A stretch of DNA of 64,000 nucleotides, taken from positions 310,001 through 374,000 of the forward strand of contig NZ_JANUGQ010000004.1 of NCBI RefSeq assembly GCF_024756275.1, in the 5' to 3' direction. The translations under genes were made by a program, and so were the position numbers. Below are positions 16,164-24,859 of the stretch, in pieces. Each line of letters starts with the position of its first letter. The first letter of the stretch is position 1. This DNA is from Streptomyces pyxinae. Its GTDB lineage: Bacteria; Actinomycetota; Actinomycetes; Streptomycetales; Streptomycetaceae. The notes under the pieces were generated by a model. It ran no database searches. It was not told the DNA's origin and saw only the letters and a list, made by a program, of their open reading frames with translations.

Positions 16164-17413
16164 CGGTGGTCCGCCGCCGTCCGCCCGGTGCCGGCGACAC
16201 AGCTGTGCGGCAGCGGTGCGAAGCCGTTGAAGCCCTGGGTGAGATAGCTGGTGGCGTACGCGCCGCTGGACAGCACCCACACGGGGTCGCCGGAGGCGAG
16301 TGCGCGCGGTACGGCGACGAGCGCGCGGTCGTCGTGGTCCCAGGCGTCGTCGCTGTCGCAGGTGGGGCCCGCCACCACGGCCGGGATCCGCTCGCCGCCG
16401 GGGTGGGTGGGAAAGCGCAGCCGGTACTGGAGGGCGTCCGACTCGTACAGCCCGTTGAACTTGCCGCAGCTCAGATAGAGCCAGTGCCGGACCCGGCCGT
16501 CCGGGGCGCGGCGGCGGGCGAGCCGCACCACCCGGGCGCGGACGGCGCCGCTGTCGGCCACCAGATGGCGGCCCGGTTCCATGACGAAGGCGAGCGGGCC
16601 GCCGTGGATCCGGCGCAGTCGTCCGACACCCTCCCTGAGCACGGCGAAGATCTTGTCGAGCGGCGGGTCCAGCGGGTTGCCGTACCGGTCCAGGCAGCCC
16701 AGCGCGGGCAGCCCGCCGCCGAGGTTGATGTGGTCCGGGGCGATGCCGCGCCGGAGCAGCTCGGTCAGGGTGGTGGCGAGCAGGTCGAGGGCCTCGCTCC
16801 AGGCGTCGGCGGTCATCTGCTGGGAGCCGACGTGCACCGAGAGCCCGGCCGGGACGAGCCCCAGGTCACCGGCGGCCGTCAGGAGCCGGACCGCATCGCC
16901 GGGCGGGCAGCCGAACTTGTGGCTGAGGCCCCACAGGGCGCCGGCCCCGCTGGTGGCGAGGCGGCAGTAGACCCGGGCGCCGGGGGCGTGGGCGGCGATC
17001 GCGGCCAGGTCCTCGGAGTTGTCGGTGGCGAAGGTACGGATGCCGAGGCGATGGGCGTCGGCGATGTCCTGGTCGGACTTGACGGTGTTGCCGTAGTGCG
17101 TCAGATCGGCCGGGACACCGGCCCGGCGGGCCTGCGCCAGTTCGCGCGGGCTCGCGGCGTCGGCCCCGGCGCCCAGCCGGGCCAGGTGCTCGATCACCTC
17201 GTCCACCGGGCAGGCTTTCAGGGCGAACCGTACGGCCACGTCGGGGAGTTCATGGCGCAGTCGGCGGTAGCGCCGCTCGATGCCGGAGAGGTCGTAGACG
17301 ATCCGGTCGTCGGGCGCGGCGGCCAGGGCGTCGTACAGCGCCTCCTCCGGAGCGTCGTCCGGGGCGTCGTCCGGGACACGGCTTCCGGTGGTCCGCGGCG
17401 AGTGGTCGTTCAT
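16160..17413 (-). CDS. PLP-dependent amino acid decarboxylase, fold III (ODC/DAPDC-like)
   Basis: The 417-residue protein belongs to the ornithine/diaminopimelate decarboxylase family. FALKACP holds the PLP lysine (Lys66), SVHVGSQQ and NLGGGLP bind the phosphate, and GPTCDSDD holds the catalytic cysteine (Cys352) donated across the dimer; FNGF near the C-terminus is ODC-like. The specificity loop does not settle whether the substrate is ornithine, lysine or a modified amino acid. A dioxygenase and DUF6271 protein precede it in the same transcript, so a hydroxylated or otherwise tailored amino acid is possible. Start and stop both overlap neighbours by ATGA. Confidence 0.88.
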   Translation of the reverse strand: MNDHSPRTTGSRVPDDAPDDAPEEALYDALAAAPDDRIVYDLSGIERRYRRLRHELPDVAVRFALKACPVDEVIEHLARLGAGADAASPRELAQARRAGVPADLTHYGNTVKSDQDIADAHRLGIRTFATDNSEDLAAIAAHAPGARVYCRLATSGAGALWGLSHKFGCPPGDAVRLLTAAGDLGLVPAGLSVHVGSQQMTADAWSEALDLLATTLTELLRRGIAPDHINLGGGLPALGCLDRYGNPLDPPLDKIFAVLREGVGRLRRIHGGPLAFVMEPGRHLVADSGAVRARVVRLARRRAPDGRVRHWLYLSCGKFNGLYESDALQYRLRFPTHPGGERIPAVVAGPTCDSDDAWDHDDRALVAVPRALASGDPVWVLSSGAYATSYLTQGFNGFAPLPHSCVAGTGRTAADHR

Positions 17414-18720
17414 CGGGCGGGTGCCACCGTGGTGTGCCGGGCCGCCTCGATCAGCGACCGCCAGACGTCGGTGAGCAGGGCGAAGTCCTCGATGTCCCGC
17501 CGGGCGGCGTCCAGCAGGAGGGCGCGGCGCGGGGCGAGCCGGTCGGCGAAGGTCGCGTAACGGCCGCCGAGCCGGCGGTAGGCCGCGTCCAGCACGTCGA
17601 GCCGCCGGACGTTCTCCGCCCGGTCCACCGCGGCGCTCTCGCGGGCGAAGGCCGCGACGAGCTCCGGGCGGGGCCGGTGACGCTCGTCCAGCAGGCCGGG
17701 GCCGGCCGCGGTCATCCGGTCGTAGACCGGGTGGAGATGGAGCATGGAGAGCAGGAACTTGGTGAACCGGGTCTGGTAGGCCGGAAAGCCCGCGTCGGTG
17801 CGGCGTTCACCGGTGTAGTGATTGACGATGTGCCGGTTGTGCAGCACACCGGGCAGCCCCGCCTTGTGCACCACATGGATGAGGAAGTAGTCGCTGCCGA
17901 TGGTGTCGGTGGCGGGCAGCAGCGGGATGTGCTCCTGCACCCCGTGGAAGGCGATGTTGCACATGTCGACCCGCATCGGATCGACCACGGTGAGCAGCGA
18001 GTGGTCCTCGGTGAAGGGTTCGGTGCCGGCCCCCGCGAAGGAGTCGTCGGCCAGCTCCCGCCTCTGCTCGGCCGACCAGTGCGCGGGGGCCCACAGTCCG
18101 ACCACCTCACGGTAGGTGTCGGGGTCGAGGGCGCGTATCTCCCCGATGTCCACCGACAGTTCACCGATGAAGGAGGCACCCACCATGGCCACCGGACGGT
18201 CCGGGTGCGCGGGGTCGAGCGCGGTCTCGGTCACCGCCGGCGCGGCGTCGGCGGCGCGGCGGCCGATGGCGGCGAGTTCGTGGTGGACGGGGAAGACCGG
18301 CCGCCCGTCCGGGCCGGTCTGGTAGCGGCTGTCGGAGTCCCGGCGGTGCACGGATTCACAGCCGAGCGCGGCGGCGAGCAGAAAGGCCCGGTTGGTGCAG
18401 GCGCCGTAGGAGAGGGCGTCGGGCAGCATCAGATCGAGCAGCCGTCCGGGCCCGGGGGCGCCGGTGCGGTCGACGACCCGTTTCAGGAAGTCGCGCTGGG
18501 CCGTCTCGTCCAGGTGGTACGCGGTGACGCCCGGGTGGCCGGGCAGTTCGCGGACCGCGGCGGCGTGCCGCTCGTACTCCGGGGGCTCGCAGGAGTCCAG
18601 GACCAGCAGACACACCTCGGCCCCGAACCGCTCGGCGGCGTACACCGCCTCCTCGCCGAGTGCCGTGATCGCCTCGGCACAGGGCCGGTTGGTGGGCAGG
18701 GTCAGGCAGATCCGGCTCAT
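17410..18720 (-). CDS. DUF6271 family protein, possible GT-A-like fold
   Basis: I recognise this 436-residue protein only as a DUF6271-type protein without assigned function. The N-terminus reads like a nucleotide-sugar transferase: strand ICLTLPTNRP, strand CLLVLDSCE, then SYGACTNRAFLLAAALGC and the acidic RDSDSR at residues 127-132 (Asp128, Asp130), which could be a DxD metal site. Further motifs are DYFLIHVVHKAGLPGVLHNRHIVNHY in part. If it is a transferase, the acceptor could be made by the co-transcribed dioxygenase and decarboxylase. It overlaps both neighbours by ATGA. The fold assignment is inference from a few motifs. Confidence 0.65.
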   Translation of the reverse strand: MSRICLTLPTNRPCAEAITALGEEAVYAAERFGAEVCLLVLDSCEPPEYERHAAAVRELPGHPGVTAYHLDETAQRDFLKRVVDRTGAPGPGRLLDLMLPDALSYGACTNRAFLLAAALGCESVHRRDSDSRYQTGPDGRPVFPVHHELAAIGRRAADAAPAVTETALDPAHPDRPVAMVGASFIGELSVDIGEIRALDPDTYREVVGLWAPAHWSAEQRRELADDSFAGAGTEPFTEDHSLLTVVDPMRVDMCNIAFHGVQEHIPLLPATDTIGSDYFLIHVVHKAGLPGVLHNRHIVNHYTGERRTDAGFPAYQTRFTKFLLSMLHLHPVYDRMTAAGPGLLDERHRPRPELVAAFARESAAVDRAENVRRLDVLDAAYRRLGGRYATFADRLAPRRALLLDAARRDIEDFALLTDVWRSLIEAARHTTVAPAR

Positions 18721-19763
18721 GTCCCCTCCCCCGTGCCGTCCTCGCCCTGCCAGGAGTCCAGGCCGAGGAGCCTGCGGCCGAGGCCGGTCAGCTCGGCGGG
18801 GCCGTAGCGCTGGGACTCGGGGCGGACGGCGTCACCGAGCAGGGTGGCGTTCCACTCCGGGGTGGCCAGGGTGCGCCAGGACTCGACCCGGGAGCGCCGC
18901 AGTGCGCGGTGGGTCTCCAGGGCGGGCATCATCGAGAGGTACTGCACCGCCCGGACGCCGCCCTCCGAGGTGTTGGGTGCCACGCCGTGCGCCAGCATCC
19001 CGTTGAAGATCAGCAGGTCGCCGGCGCCCAGCTCGGGGCGTACCACCGGCGTCTCCGCCCGGTCGATGCTCGGCCGGAAGGGGTCGCGGTCCGCCGGCCG
19101 GCCGGCCTTCCACTGGTCGAACTGCCGGAAGAGTTCAGGACAGCACTGGAATCCGCCCAGCTCGGCGCCGGTGTCATGGAGCGCGATGATCCCCTGCACC
19201 CGCTGCGGCGGCACCCCGAGGGTGGTGTCGACGTCCCAGTGCAGCTCGATGTCGAAACCCCGCTCGGTGGGGGCGATCCGGGAGCGGGAACGGCTGCCCA
19301 CATTGGGCGGATTGAGGTTGAGCCGGTCCAGGGTGACCCACAGCTCGGCGCAGTCCCAGACATCGGTGAACGCCTCGTAGACCCGCCGGGTCTGCCGGCT
19401 GTCCCAGATGAGCTGGTGGTGGTACGCCTCCACGAAGCCGTAGACGTACAGGTCACGGTCGAGCTCGGAGCGGAACGGAGGCTCCTGGTACCAGGTGTCC
19501 GGGCGCTCCGGGTCCATGCCCGAGAACTCCCAGGCGAAGTCGAGCAGCCGGCTCGCGGCACTCCGGGGTATCGCCTCCCTCACGACGACGTAGCCGTACG
19601 TCTGCCAGAAGGCGAAGTCCTCCTCGGAGAGCACCCGCAGCGGCCGGGTCTTCCGCAGCTCGCGCAGGGGCGCCGGGGTCAGATAGGTCTCGCCGTCGGC
19701 GCTGAAGTACGGGACGGGCGAAGGGGCACGGTGAAGATAGGGGTGGGGATCGGCCGTGGGCAT
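18717..19763 (-). CDS. Phytanoyl-CoA dioxygenase (PhyH) family Fe(II)/2-oxoglutarate oxygenase
   Basis: The 348-residue protein has the PhyH jelly-roll pattern: FWQTYGYVVVREAIPRSAA near residue 50, the iron ligands HWDVD (His175, Asp177) and LAHGVAPN (His259), and GGVRAVQYLS with the 2-oxoglutarate arginine. PhyH proteins in secondary metabolism hydroxylate amino acids, peptides or other small molecules. It is the first gene of the coupled operon running to 14387 and probably performs the first tailoring step. The start at 19763 is the first Met after a proline-poor stretch; no strong ribosome site is visible. Confidence 0.85.
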   Translation of the reverse strand: MPTADPHPYLHRAPSPVPYFSADGETYLTPAPLRELRKTRPLRVLSEEDFAFWQTYGYVVVREAIPRSAASRLLDFAWEFSGMDPERPDTWYQEPPFRSELDRDLYVYGFVEAYHHQLIWDSRQTRRVYEAFTDVWDCAELWVTLDRLNLNPPNVGSRSRSRIAPTERGFDIELHWDVDTTLGVPPQRVQGIIALHDTGAELGGFQCCPELFRQFDQWKAGRPADRDPFRPSIDRAETPVVRPELGAGDLLIFNGMLAHGVAPNTSEGGVRAVQYLSMMPALETHRALRRSRVESWRTLATPEWNATLLGDAVRPESQRYGPAELTGLGRRLLGLDSWQGEDGTGEGT

Positions 19764-19838
19764 GGGTGTTTCCACTCTCGAAGGGGTGTCGCCACCGCGA
19801 TCACGCGGGCACGGAGGGGGCAACCACGCGGCAGAGAT

Positions 19839-19888
19839 CGGACGTTCGGCGTCCGAAAAGCATGGACTAGACCACCTGAGATCGTCAA
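19839..19888 (-). promoter_or_regulatory. Candidate promoter and 5' hairpin of the PhyH operon
   Basis: On the minus strand TTGACG (19888-19883) is followed after 18 bp by CATGCT (19864-19859), giving a start near 19852. The first transcribed bases would form the hairpin CGGACG-(loop)-CGTCCG at 19855-19839. The leader to the ATG is about 90 bases. The -10 match is weak. Confidence 0.4.
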
Positions 19889-20199
19889 CAGCCGATGACA
19901 TGCCGAGCCTTGGCTCCACGGCCCCGGCGGGCCGCACGGGCCGGCCACGACGGCTGCCAAACTCGCCTCCGGAGGATGCGCGGACGGGAGAACTTCCCTG
20001 GCCCGGGGACGGGGCGGAGGGGGACAGCGGTCACGGAGTGGCGGGGTGGACGGCGAGCGGGTGGCTGGTTTGCGCCAACTTCACCGGGTGGCGGCGCACG
20101 CCGGTGAAACCCGTACGGCTTCCCCGCCGCCTCCGGTAGCTTCACACGGGCGCCGGTACGGGCCCGGGGGGCGCGGCGCGAGGGGGACGGGAGCGTGCC
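19889..20199. other. Intergenic region before the STAND-like ATPase
   Basis: No gene is supported between the divergent PhyH operon and the ATPase gene. I searched it for a small precursor peptide and found none with a credible ribosome site. Confidence 0.4.
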
Positions 20200-22275
20200 A
20201 TGGAACCCACGCCGTACGGGATGGAGGACGTACTCGACCGGCTGGTGCCGCAGTTGGTGGGGCGCGGGCGTGACGGTGAGGTGTGCCGGTTCGGCCGGAA
20301 GGACGGGGCCCATCCGGTCCTGGAGGTGGTCGGGCAGCGGCATTCGGGCAAGACCCTGCTGCTGGACAGCCTCTACACGGCCTACAAACCCTGGGTCGCC
20401 GTGGCCAGGGCGGACTGCGGGGACCCACGGCTGGGCGAGCCGTCGCTGCGGGCGGGCGCCGACGAGCTGGAGAACTCCCATGTCTCGCCGCTGACGAGCC
20501 TGCTGTATCTGCTCTCCCACAAGCTCGGTCTGGGCCCCCGGCGGATCCGGTTCCGGCGTCTTTCGGTGGGGCTGGTGGTGGTGTCCGCCTGGCGCCCCGA
20601 GGACGAGGGGCTGGCCCCCGCCGAACTCCGCCGGGCACAGGACGAGGTGGACGCGGTCCTGGCGAGCGAGCTGGCGGACTGGCAGGCGCGCCGGCGGGCC
20701 CTGGAGCGCTGGCTCGACGTGGTGGGCCGGCTGGCCGCCGCCCTGGTGCCCGTCTTCCCCGAGGCGGAGGCCGCGCAGCCGTTGCTGGAGGTGGCCCGCG
20801 AGCAGTTGCGCGCCCGTCCCGGGCGAGGCGCCCTGCGCTGGTGGGGCGACCAGCTCGACGCCTTCCAGGGCGACCCGGCACAGCGGCTGTTCGCCTCGGT
20901 GTGGGACTTCCGCCGCGGCGGGGTGAGCCGCGCCCAGGCCGAGGCACGGCTGGTGCGGGCCTTCGTGGAGGACGTGTGCGACCAGTACGGTCTGCGCCGG
21001 CGGCTGGACCGGGCGGCCAAGCCCCTGCTGCTGCTCGACAACGCGCACGCGCCGCTGGGTGAGCGCTTCCTCGGCCCGCTCACCGAACGGTTCGCCGCCG
21101 TCGGCGCGGAGCCGGGCCGTCCGGTGGTCGTCGCCGCCTCGCTCGGCGGGACGGCGGACCCGGCCGGGCCGGTACGGGACGTCGCCGCGCTGCCGCCGGG
21201 CCTCGCCCGCGTCAGGCTGGCCCTCGCTCCGCTGACCGGCCTCCAGATCCGGTCGATGCTCCAGGTGGTCCCCCGGTACCCGGCCGGGCTTCCCGTCCTC
21301 GTGGAGCGCTTCAGCGGTGGCCGCTCGGGGTGTGCCCGCCTGCTGGTCGAGGAGAGCGTACGGCTCCGGGGCACGGGCGGAGCCGTCGGCGGCCGGGCCC
21401 TGCTGGACGCCACCGCCGGGCGGCTGCTGGAGCGGCTGCTCCCGCACCGGGAGGCGCGCGAGCGCCTGGTGCTGCTCAGCGCCACCGATGACGAACCGTC
21501 CGCCGTCCGGCTGTGGCGCGCCCTGTTCCCCGACGAGGACGCGGCGGCCCGGGTCGAGCAGGCCCTCGCCCATCTGCGCGCCCAGCGGCTGGACCGGGAC
21601 CGGGCCACCCGGATCCTGCTGCTGCACCTGCTGGGCCGGGACGAGCGCCGGGAGCGGGTGCATCTGCTGCTGCGCTCGCTCCACGACCCGCACCGGCTGG
21701 ACGAGTACGCGGATGGGCACCCGGACGCGTACCTCTTCCACACCCTGGCACTCGGGCGGACCGAGGTGGTGGTGCACGCCCTGCACCGCCGGTTCGCCTC
21801 CACCCCGCCCCGGGATTGGCTGGAGAGTCTCAACTCGCTCTGCGCGGCCCCCCGTTCCGGTGTCCCGGCCGGCACCTCCGGGGCCCGGGAGACACCGGTG
21901 CCCGGCTGCCCCGCCTGCGCGGACCCGGCTCGCCCGGACCGGGTCCACCGCGCGATCCGGCGCCTGGTCGCCACGGTGTGGCGGCTGTCCGACCCGTGCC
22001 ACTGCCTGCCGGGCGAGGACGACCTGGACGCGGTCCGGGCCGATCTGGAGATCCTGCACCAGGCCCGGGACGAGGAGGACACCACGTACCGGCGGGCCGC
22101 CCGGCAGTGGAGCGCCCAGCTCCGGGAACAGGCGCAGGCGCCGGACCTGCGGCTCACCGGACCCACCGGGCCGGAGGGTCCGGACGGGACCCGCGGCGGC
22201 GCCCGGCACGGGGAGGGGGGCGGGGCCGGGGACCACCCGGGGCCCCGGCCGCACGGACAAGGAGGGGTGTGGTGA
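20200..22275 (+). CDS. STAND-like P-loop ATPase
   Basis: The 691-residue protein has a Walker A GQRHSGKT at residues 45-52, a Walker B LLLLDNAHA at about 276-284 and, after it, helical sequence with PGLARVRLALAPLTGLQI and GLPVLVERFSGG, like the ATPase plus winged-helix arrangement of STAND or AAA_16 NTPases. A cysteine group CPAC near residue 571 and CHC near 599 may bind zinc. The C-terminal 60 residues are Gly/Pro/His-rich and disordered. No effector domain is recognised. Its stop overlaps the GTG of the next gene, a membrane-anchored ligand-binding protein, so the two probably act together as sensor and switch. Confidence 0.75.
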   Translation: MEPTPYGMEDVLDRLVPQLVGRGRDGEVCRFGRKDGAHPVLEVVGQRHSGKTLLLDSLYTAYKPWVAVARADCGDPRLGEPSLRAGADELENSHVSPLTSLLYLLSHKLGLGPRRIRFRRLSVGLVVVSAWRPEDEGLAPAELRRAQDEVDAVLASELADWQARRRALERWLDVVGRLAAALVPVFPEAEAAQPLLEVAREQLRARPGRGALRWWGDQLDAFQGDPAQRLFASVWDFRRGGVSRAQAEARLVRAFVEDVCDQYGLRRRLDRAAKPLLLLDNAHAPLGERFLGPLTERFAAVGAEPGRPVVVAASLGGTADPAGPVRDVAALPPGLARVRLALAPLTGLQIRSMLQVVPRYPAGLPVLVERFSGGRSGCARLLVEESVRLRGTGGAVGGRALLDATAGRLLERLLPHREARERLVLLSATDDEPSAVRLWRALFPDEDAAARVEQALAHLRAQRLDRDRATRILLLHLLGRDERRERVHLLLRSLHDPHRLDEYADGHPDAYLFHTLALGRTEVVVHALHRRFASTPPRDWLESLNSLCAAPRSGVPAGTSGARETPVPGCPACADPARPDRVHRAIRRLVATVWRLSDPCHCLPGEDDLDAVRADLEILHQARDEEDTTYRRAARQWSAQLREQAQAPDLRLTGPTGPEGPDGTRGGARHGEGGGAGDHPGPRPHGQGGVW

Positions 22276-23816
22276 CACGGTTCGCCGGAAGTGGAGCGCG
22301 CGGCCGGTGGCGGCGGTCGGGCCGGCTGGCGAGGGCGGCGGCCTCCGTCGTCGTGCTGGCCGTCCTGGCCGCCGGTGGCTGGCTGGTGTATCTGACCCTG
22401 CGGCCGGACCTGTCCTGCGGGCCCGGGGTGCGGCGGGCCGCCGAGGGGGCGGAGTGTTTCGGGGTGAGCGACGGGCGCCACAGCTTCGCCCGGGATCTCG
22501 ACGCGATCAGCGCCCGGATCGCCGCGCAGAACGCCCGCGCGGTCCGGTTTCCCTACGTCAGCATCGCCCTCATGCTGCCCATGAGCCCGCCCGAGTCCTT
22601 CGAGCGGCGGAAGATCCTCGAACAGGTCCAGGGGGCGTATCTCGCGCAGTACGCGGCCAACGAGAAGGACAACGACAAGAATCCGCGGATCAGGCTGTTG
22701 CTGGCCAGCCCCGGCCGTGACCACGCGCACTGGCGGGCCGTGGCCGACGACCTGGCCCGCCGCGCGGCCTCCGCCGAGAACCTGCGCGTGGTCATCGGCT
22801 TCGACGTCAGCACGGCGGTCACCCGGGAGGCCATCCGCCATCTGACCGTGGAACGCCGCATTCCGGTGGTCGCGGGGCCGGTCACCGCCGAGAACATCGG
22901 GCCCCATCCCGGATTCGCCCGGATCGTGCCCACCACCCGTGACCAGGCCGACGCCCTGGCGCACTTCGACCAGGACACCGATCCGCGTACCGCTCTGGTC
23001 GTCGAGGACAAGCGCACCGACGACGACTACATCACCTCGCTGCGCGGCGCGTTCCGCCGGCTCGCGCGCGGAGCGCCCAGGGCCCCGGAGATCTACGAGT
23101 CACCCCGGAACGTCAACGACGACGGCAACACGTCCACCGTGTTCGGGCAGATGGTGAACAGCATCTGCGGCTCCCGGGCGAAGACCCTGTACTTCGCCGG
23201 CCGGCCGGTCCAACTGCGGCAGTTCCTCAACGAACTGGGCCATCGGCCGTGTGCGGAGAAGACCTACCGGGTCGTCACCGGTTCCGGTGCGTCGACCATC
23301 ATCGCCGACCGGAAACTGGACTGGCCGGCGCTCACCCGGGGCGTGACACTCCAGTACGCCGCGCCCGCGCACCCCGATGCCTGGTCGGGACCCGGAAGGC
23401 CCGCCACCGGTGGCTCACCGGCCGCCTTCCAGGCCCTCACCCGGCTCGCCCGGGAGGCGGAACGGCCGCCGGCCGGCCCCGTCGGCCCGATCGTTCTCAC
23501 CGACTCGCGCACCATCATCACGTACGACGCCACCACCACGGCCATCCAGGCCGTCCGGGCCAACGCCACCCAGGCCCAGCCGGTCGCCCCGCTCGACCAG
23601 ATCCGCAACGCCTGGCTCCGGGTCCGCGGCCCCAACAAGGTCGTCGGGGTCTCCGGCTGGATCTGCCTGGACAACCAGGGCAATCCCTACGACAAGGCGG
23701 TGGCCGTCGTCCAGTTGCGTCCGGCCACCCGGGATCTCGGCTTCGTCGGCCTCGCCTGGCCCCGTGGGGCTCCCCCCGAGAGCGACTGCACGGCGCCCAC
23801 CGACGACGGAACCTGA
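22272..23816 (+). CDS. Membrane-anchored type I periplasmic-binding-protein-like sensor
   Basis: The 514-residue protein starts at a GTG overlapping the ATPase stop, with AAGGAGG 6-7 bases upstream. A basic N-terminus and one membrane segment (about 22-45) are followed by an extracellular domain that resembles the Leu/Ile/Val-binding type I fold: VSIALMLPMSPPES, NPRIRLLLASPG, RRIPVVAGPVTAENIG, FARIVPTTRDQADAL and DPRTALVVEDKRTDDDY. There is no lipobox and no permease or transporter ATPase nearby, so it is more likely a receptor than a transport component. Ligand unknown. Conserved cysteines (Cys-Gly-Pro-Gly, ECFGVSD, NSICGS) may form disulfides. Confidence 0.78.
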   Translation: MTRFAGSGARGRWRRSGRLARAAASVVVLAVLAAGGWLVYLTLRPDLSCGPGVRRAAEGAECFGVSDGRHSFARDLDAISARIAAQNARAVRFPYVSIALMLPMSPPESFERRKILEQVQGAYLAQYAANEKDNDKNPRIRLLLASPGRDHAHWRAVADDLARRAASAENLRVVIGFDVSTAVTREAIRHLTVERRIPVVAGPVTAENIGPHPGFARIVPTTRDQADALAHFDQDTDPRTALVVEDKRTDDDYITSLRGAFRRLARGAPRAPEIYESPRNVNDDGNTSTVFGQMVNSICGSRAKTLYFAGRPVQLRQFLNELGHRPCAEKTYRVVTGSGASTIIADRKLDWPALTRGVTLQYAAPAHPDAWSGPGRPATGGSPAAFQALTRLAREAERPPAGPVGPIVLTDSRTIITYDATTTAIQAVRANATQAQPVAPLDQIRNAWLRVRGPNKVVGVSGWICLDNQGNPYDKAVAVVQLRPATRDLGFVGLAWPRGAPPESDCTAPTDDGT

Positions 23817-23829
23817 CCCACGCGCCGGC

Positions 23830-24711
23830 TCACCCGGCCGCCCGGCCGGGAGCGGGCCGCGGTACGCGCGGGGCGCGGGGGTCGATGCGAAAGTCGAAGG
23901 CGGCGGTCCCGGGGTCGACGGCCGTCACCCCGCCGTCCACGGTGAGCACCGCGCCATTGACGAAGGACGCGGCGGGCGAGAGCAGCCAGGCGACGGCCTC
24001 CGCCACCTCGCGCGGCTCACCGGGACGGCCGACCGGCAGCAGCCGGGTGGCCTGCTCATAGGCGGCCTCCACACCGTCGCTCCCCCGCCCTTCGGCCCCG
24101 GACGCCTCCCCGCCGGCGAGGCCGGCCTCGCCGGCGAACCGCGCCATCCGCCGGTCCGCCATGTCGGTGCGGACCCAGCTCGGGCAGACGGTGTTGGCCC
24201 GCACGCCCCGGGCCCCGTAGTCGACGGCCACCGAGCCGCACAGCTGGAGCAGGCCCGCCTTCGAGGTGGCGTAGGCGGCGTTGGCGGTGCCGTTGCGCAG
24301 CGCGGAGACCGAGGCGACGGCGACCACCGCGCCACGGGCCGCCAGCAGATGCGGAAGCGCGGCCCGCAGCAGCAGGAACGGGCCGGTGAGGTTGGTGCGC
24401 AGGACGGCCTGCCAGTCCTCGTCGGACAGCTCCCCCACGGCGCCGCCGCGGCCGGTGCCGGCGTTGAGGACCAGTCCGTCGAGCCGGCCGTACTCCGCCA
24501 CGGTGGCGTCCACCAGGCCCCGGACCTGCTCGGCGTCCCCGATGTCGGCCGCGTGCGGCAGCACCCCGGTCTCCTCCGCCAGGGCCCGCAGGGGTCCGGG
24601 CCGCCGCCCCGAGACGACCACCCGGTGCCCGTGCTCGCGCAGCAGCCGCGCGGTGGCCGCGCCGATACCGGTTCCGCCCCCCGTGACGAGCACGACCCGC
24701 TGGTCCGTCAT
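23830..24711 (-). CDS. Short-chain dehydrogenase/reductase
   Basis: The 293-residue SDR has the nucleotide motif TGGGTGIG, LNAGTG, and the catalytic YATSK with the preceding serine (SVSALRNGTANAAYATSK). A 15-20 residue acidic/Gly insertion (GGEASGAEGRGSDG) lies after the substrate loop, and the C-terminus has about 30 extra residues ending in Arg/Pro. Cofactor and substrate are not evident. It is the last gene of the minus-strand sulfur-type locus, 148 bp behind a luciferase-like monooxygenase, and may be co-transcribed with it. Confidence 0.88.
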   Translation of the reverse strand: MTDQRVVLVTGGGTGIGAATARLLREHGHRVVVSGRRPGPLRALAEETGVLPHAADIGDAEQVRGLVDATVAEYGRLDGLVLNAGTGRGGAVGELSDEDWQAVLRTNLTGPFLLLRAALPHLLAARGAVVAVASVSALRNGTANAAYATSKAGLLQLCGSVAVDYGARGVRANTVCPSWVRTDMADRRMARFAGEAGLAGGEASGAEGRGSDGVEAAYEQATRLLPVGRPGEPREVAEAVAWLLSPAASFVNGAVLTVDGGVTAVDPGTAAFDFRIDPRAPRVPRPAPGRAAG

Positions 24712-24779
24712 GTCCGGCCAACCCCTCCGGTGCGTACACCTGCTGAAGAGGCCGATCATAGGCGGGAGCCCTGCCGGCC

Positions 24780-24828
24780 GGGGCGCCTGCCGGCCGCGTC
24801 CGGGACGCGCTGGGGCGCCTGCCGGCCG
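24780..24828. repeat. 32-bp direct repeat in the gap before the SDR gene
   Basis: GGGGCGCCTGCCGGCCG occurs at 24780-24796 and 24812-24828, each followed by a related CCGG/CGCGCT segment. It lies directly after the stop codon side of the monooxygenase gene. Confidence 0.75.
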
Positions 24829-24859
24829 TGCCCGGCGCGCTCCGGGAGGGAGCGGGGTC

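Noticed and set aside
19889..20199. Precursor peptide gene for the PhyH operon
   Set aside because: Candidate frames lack a ribosome site, leader-like composition and repeated core residues.
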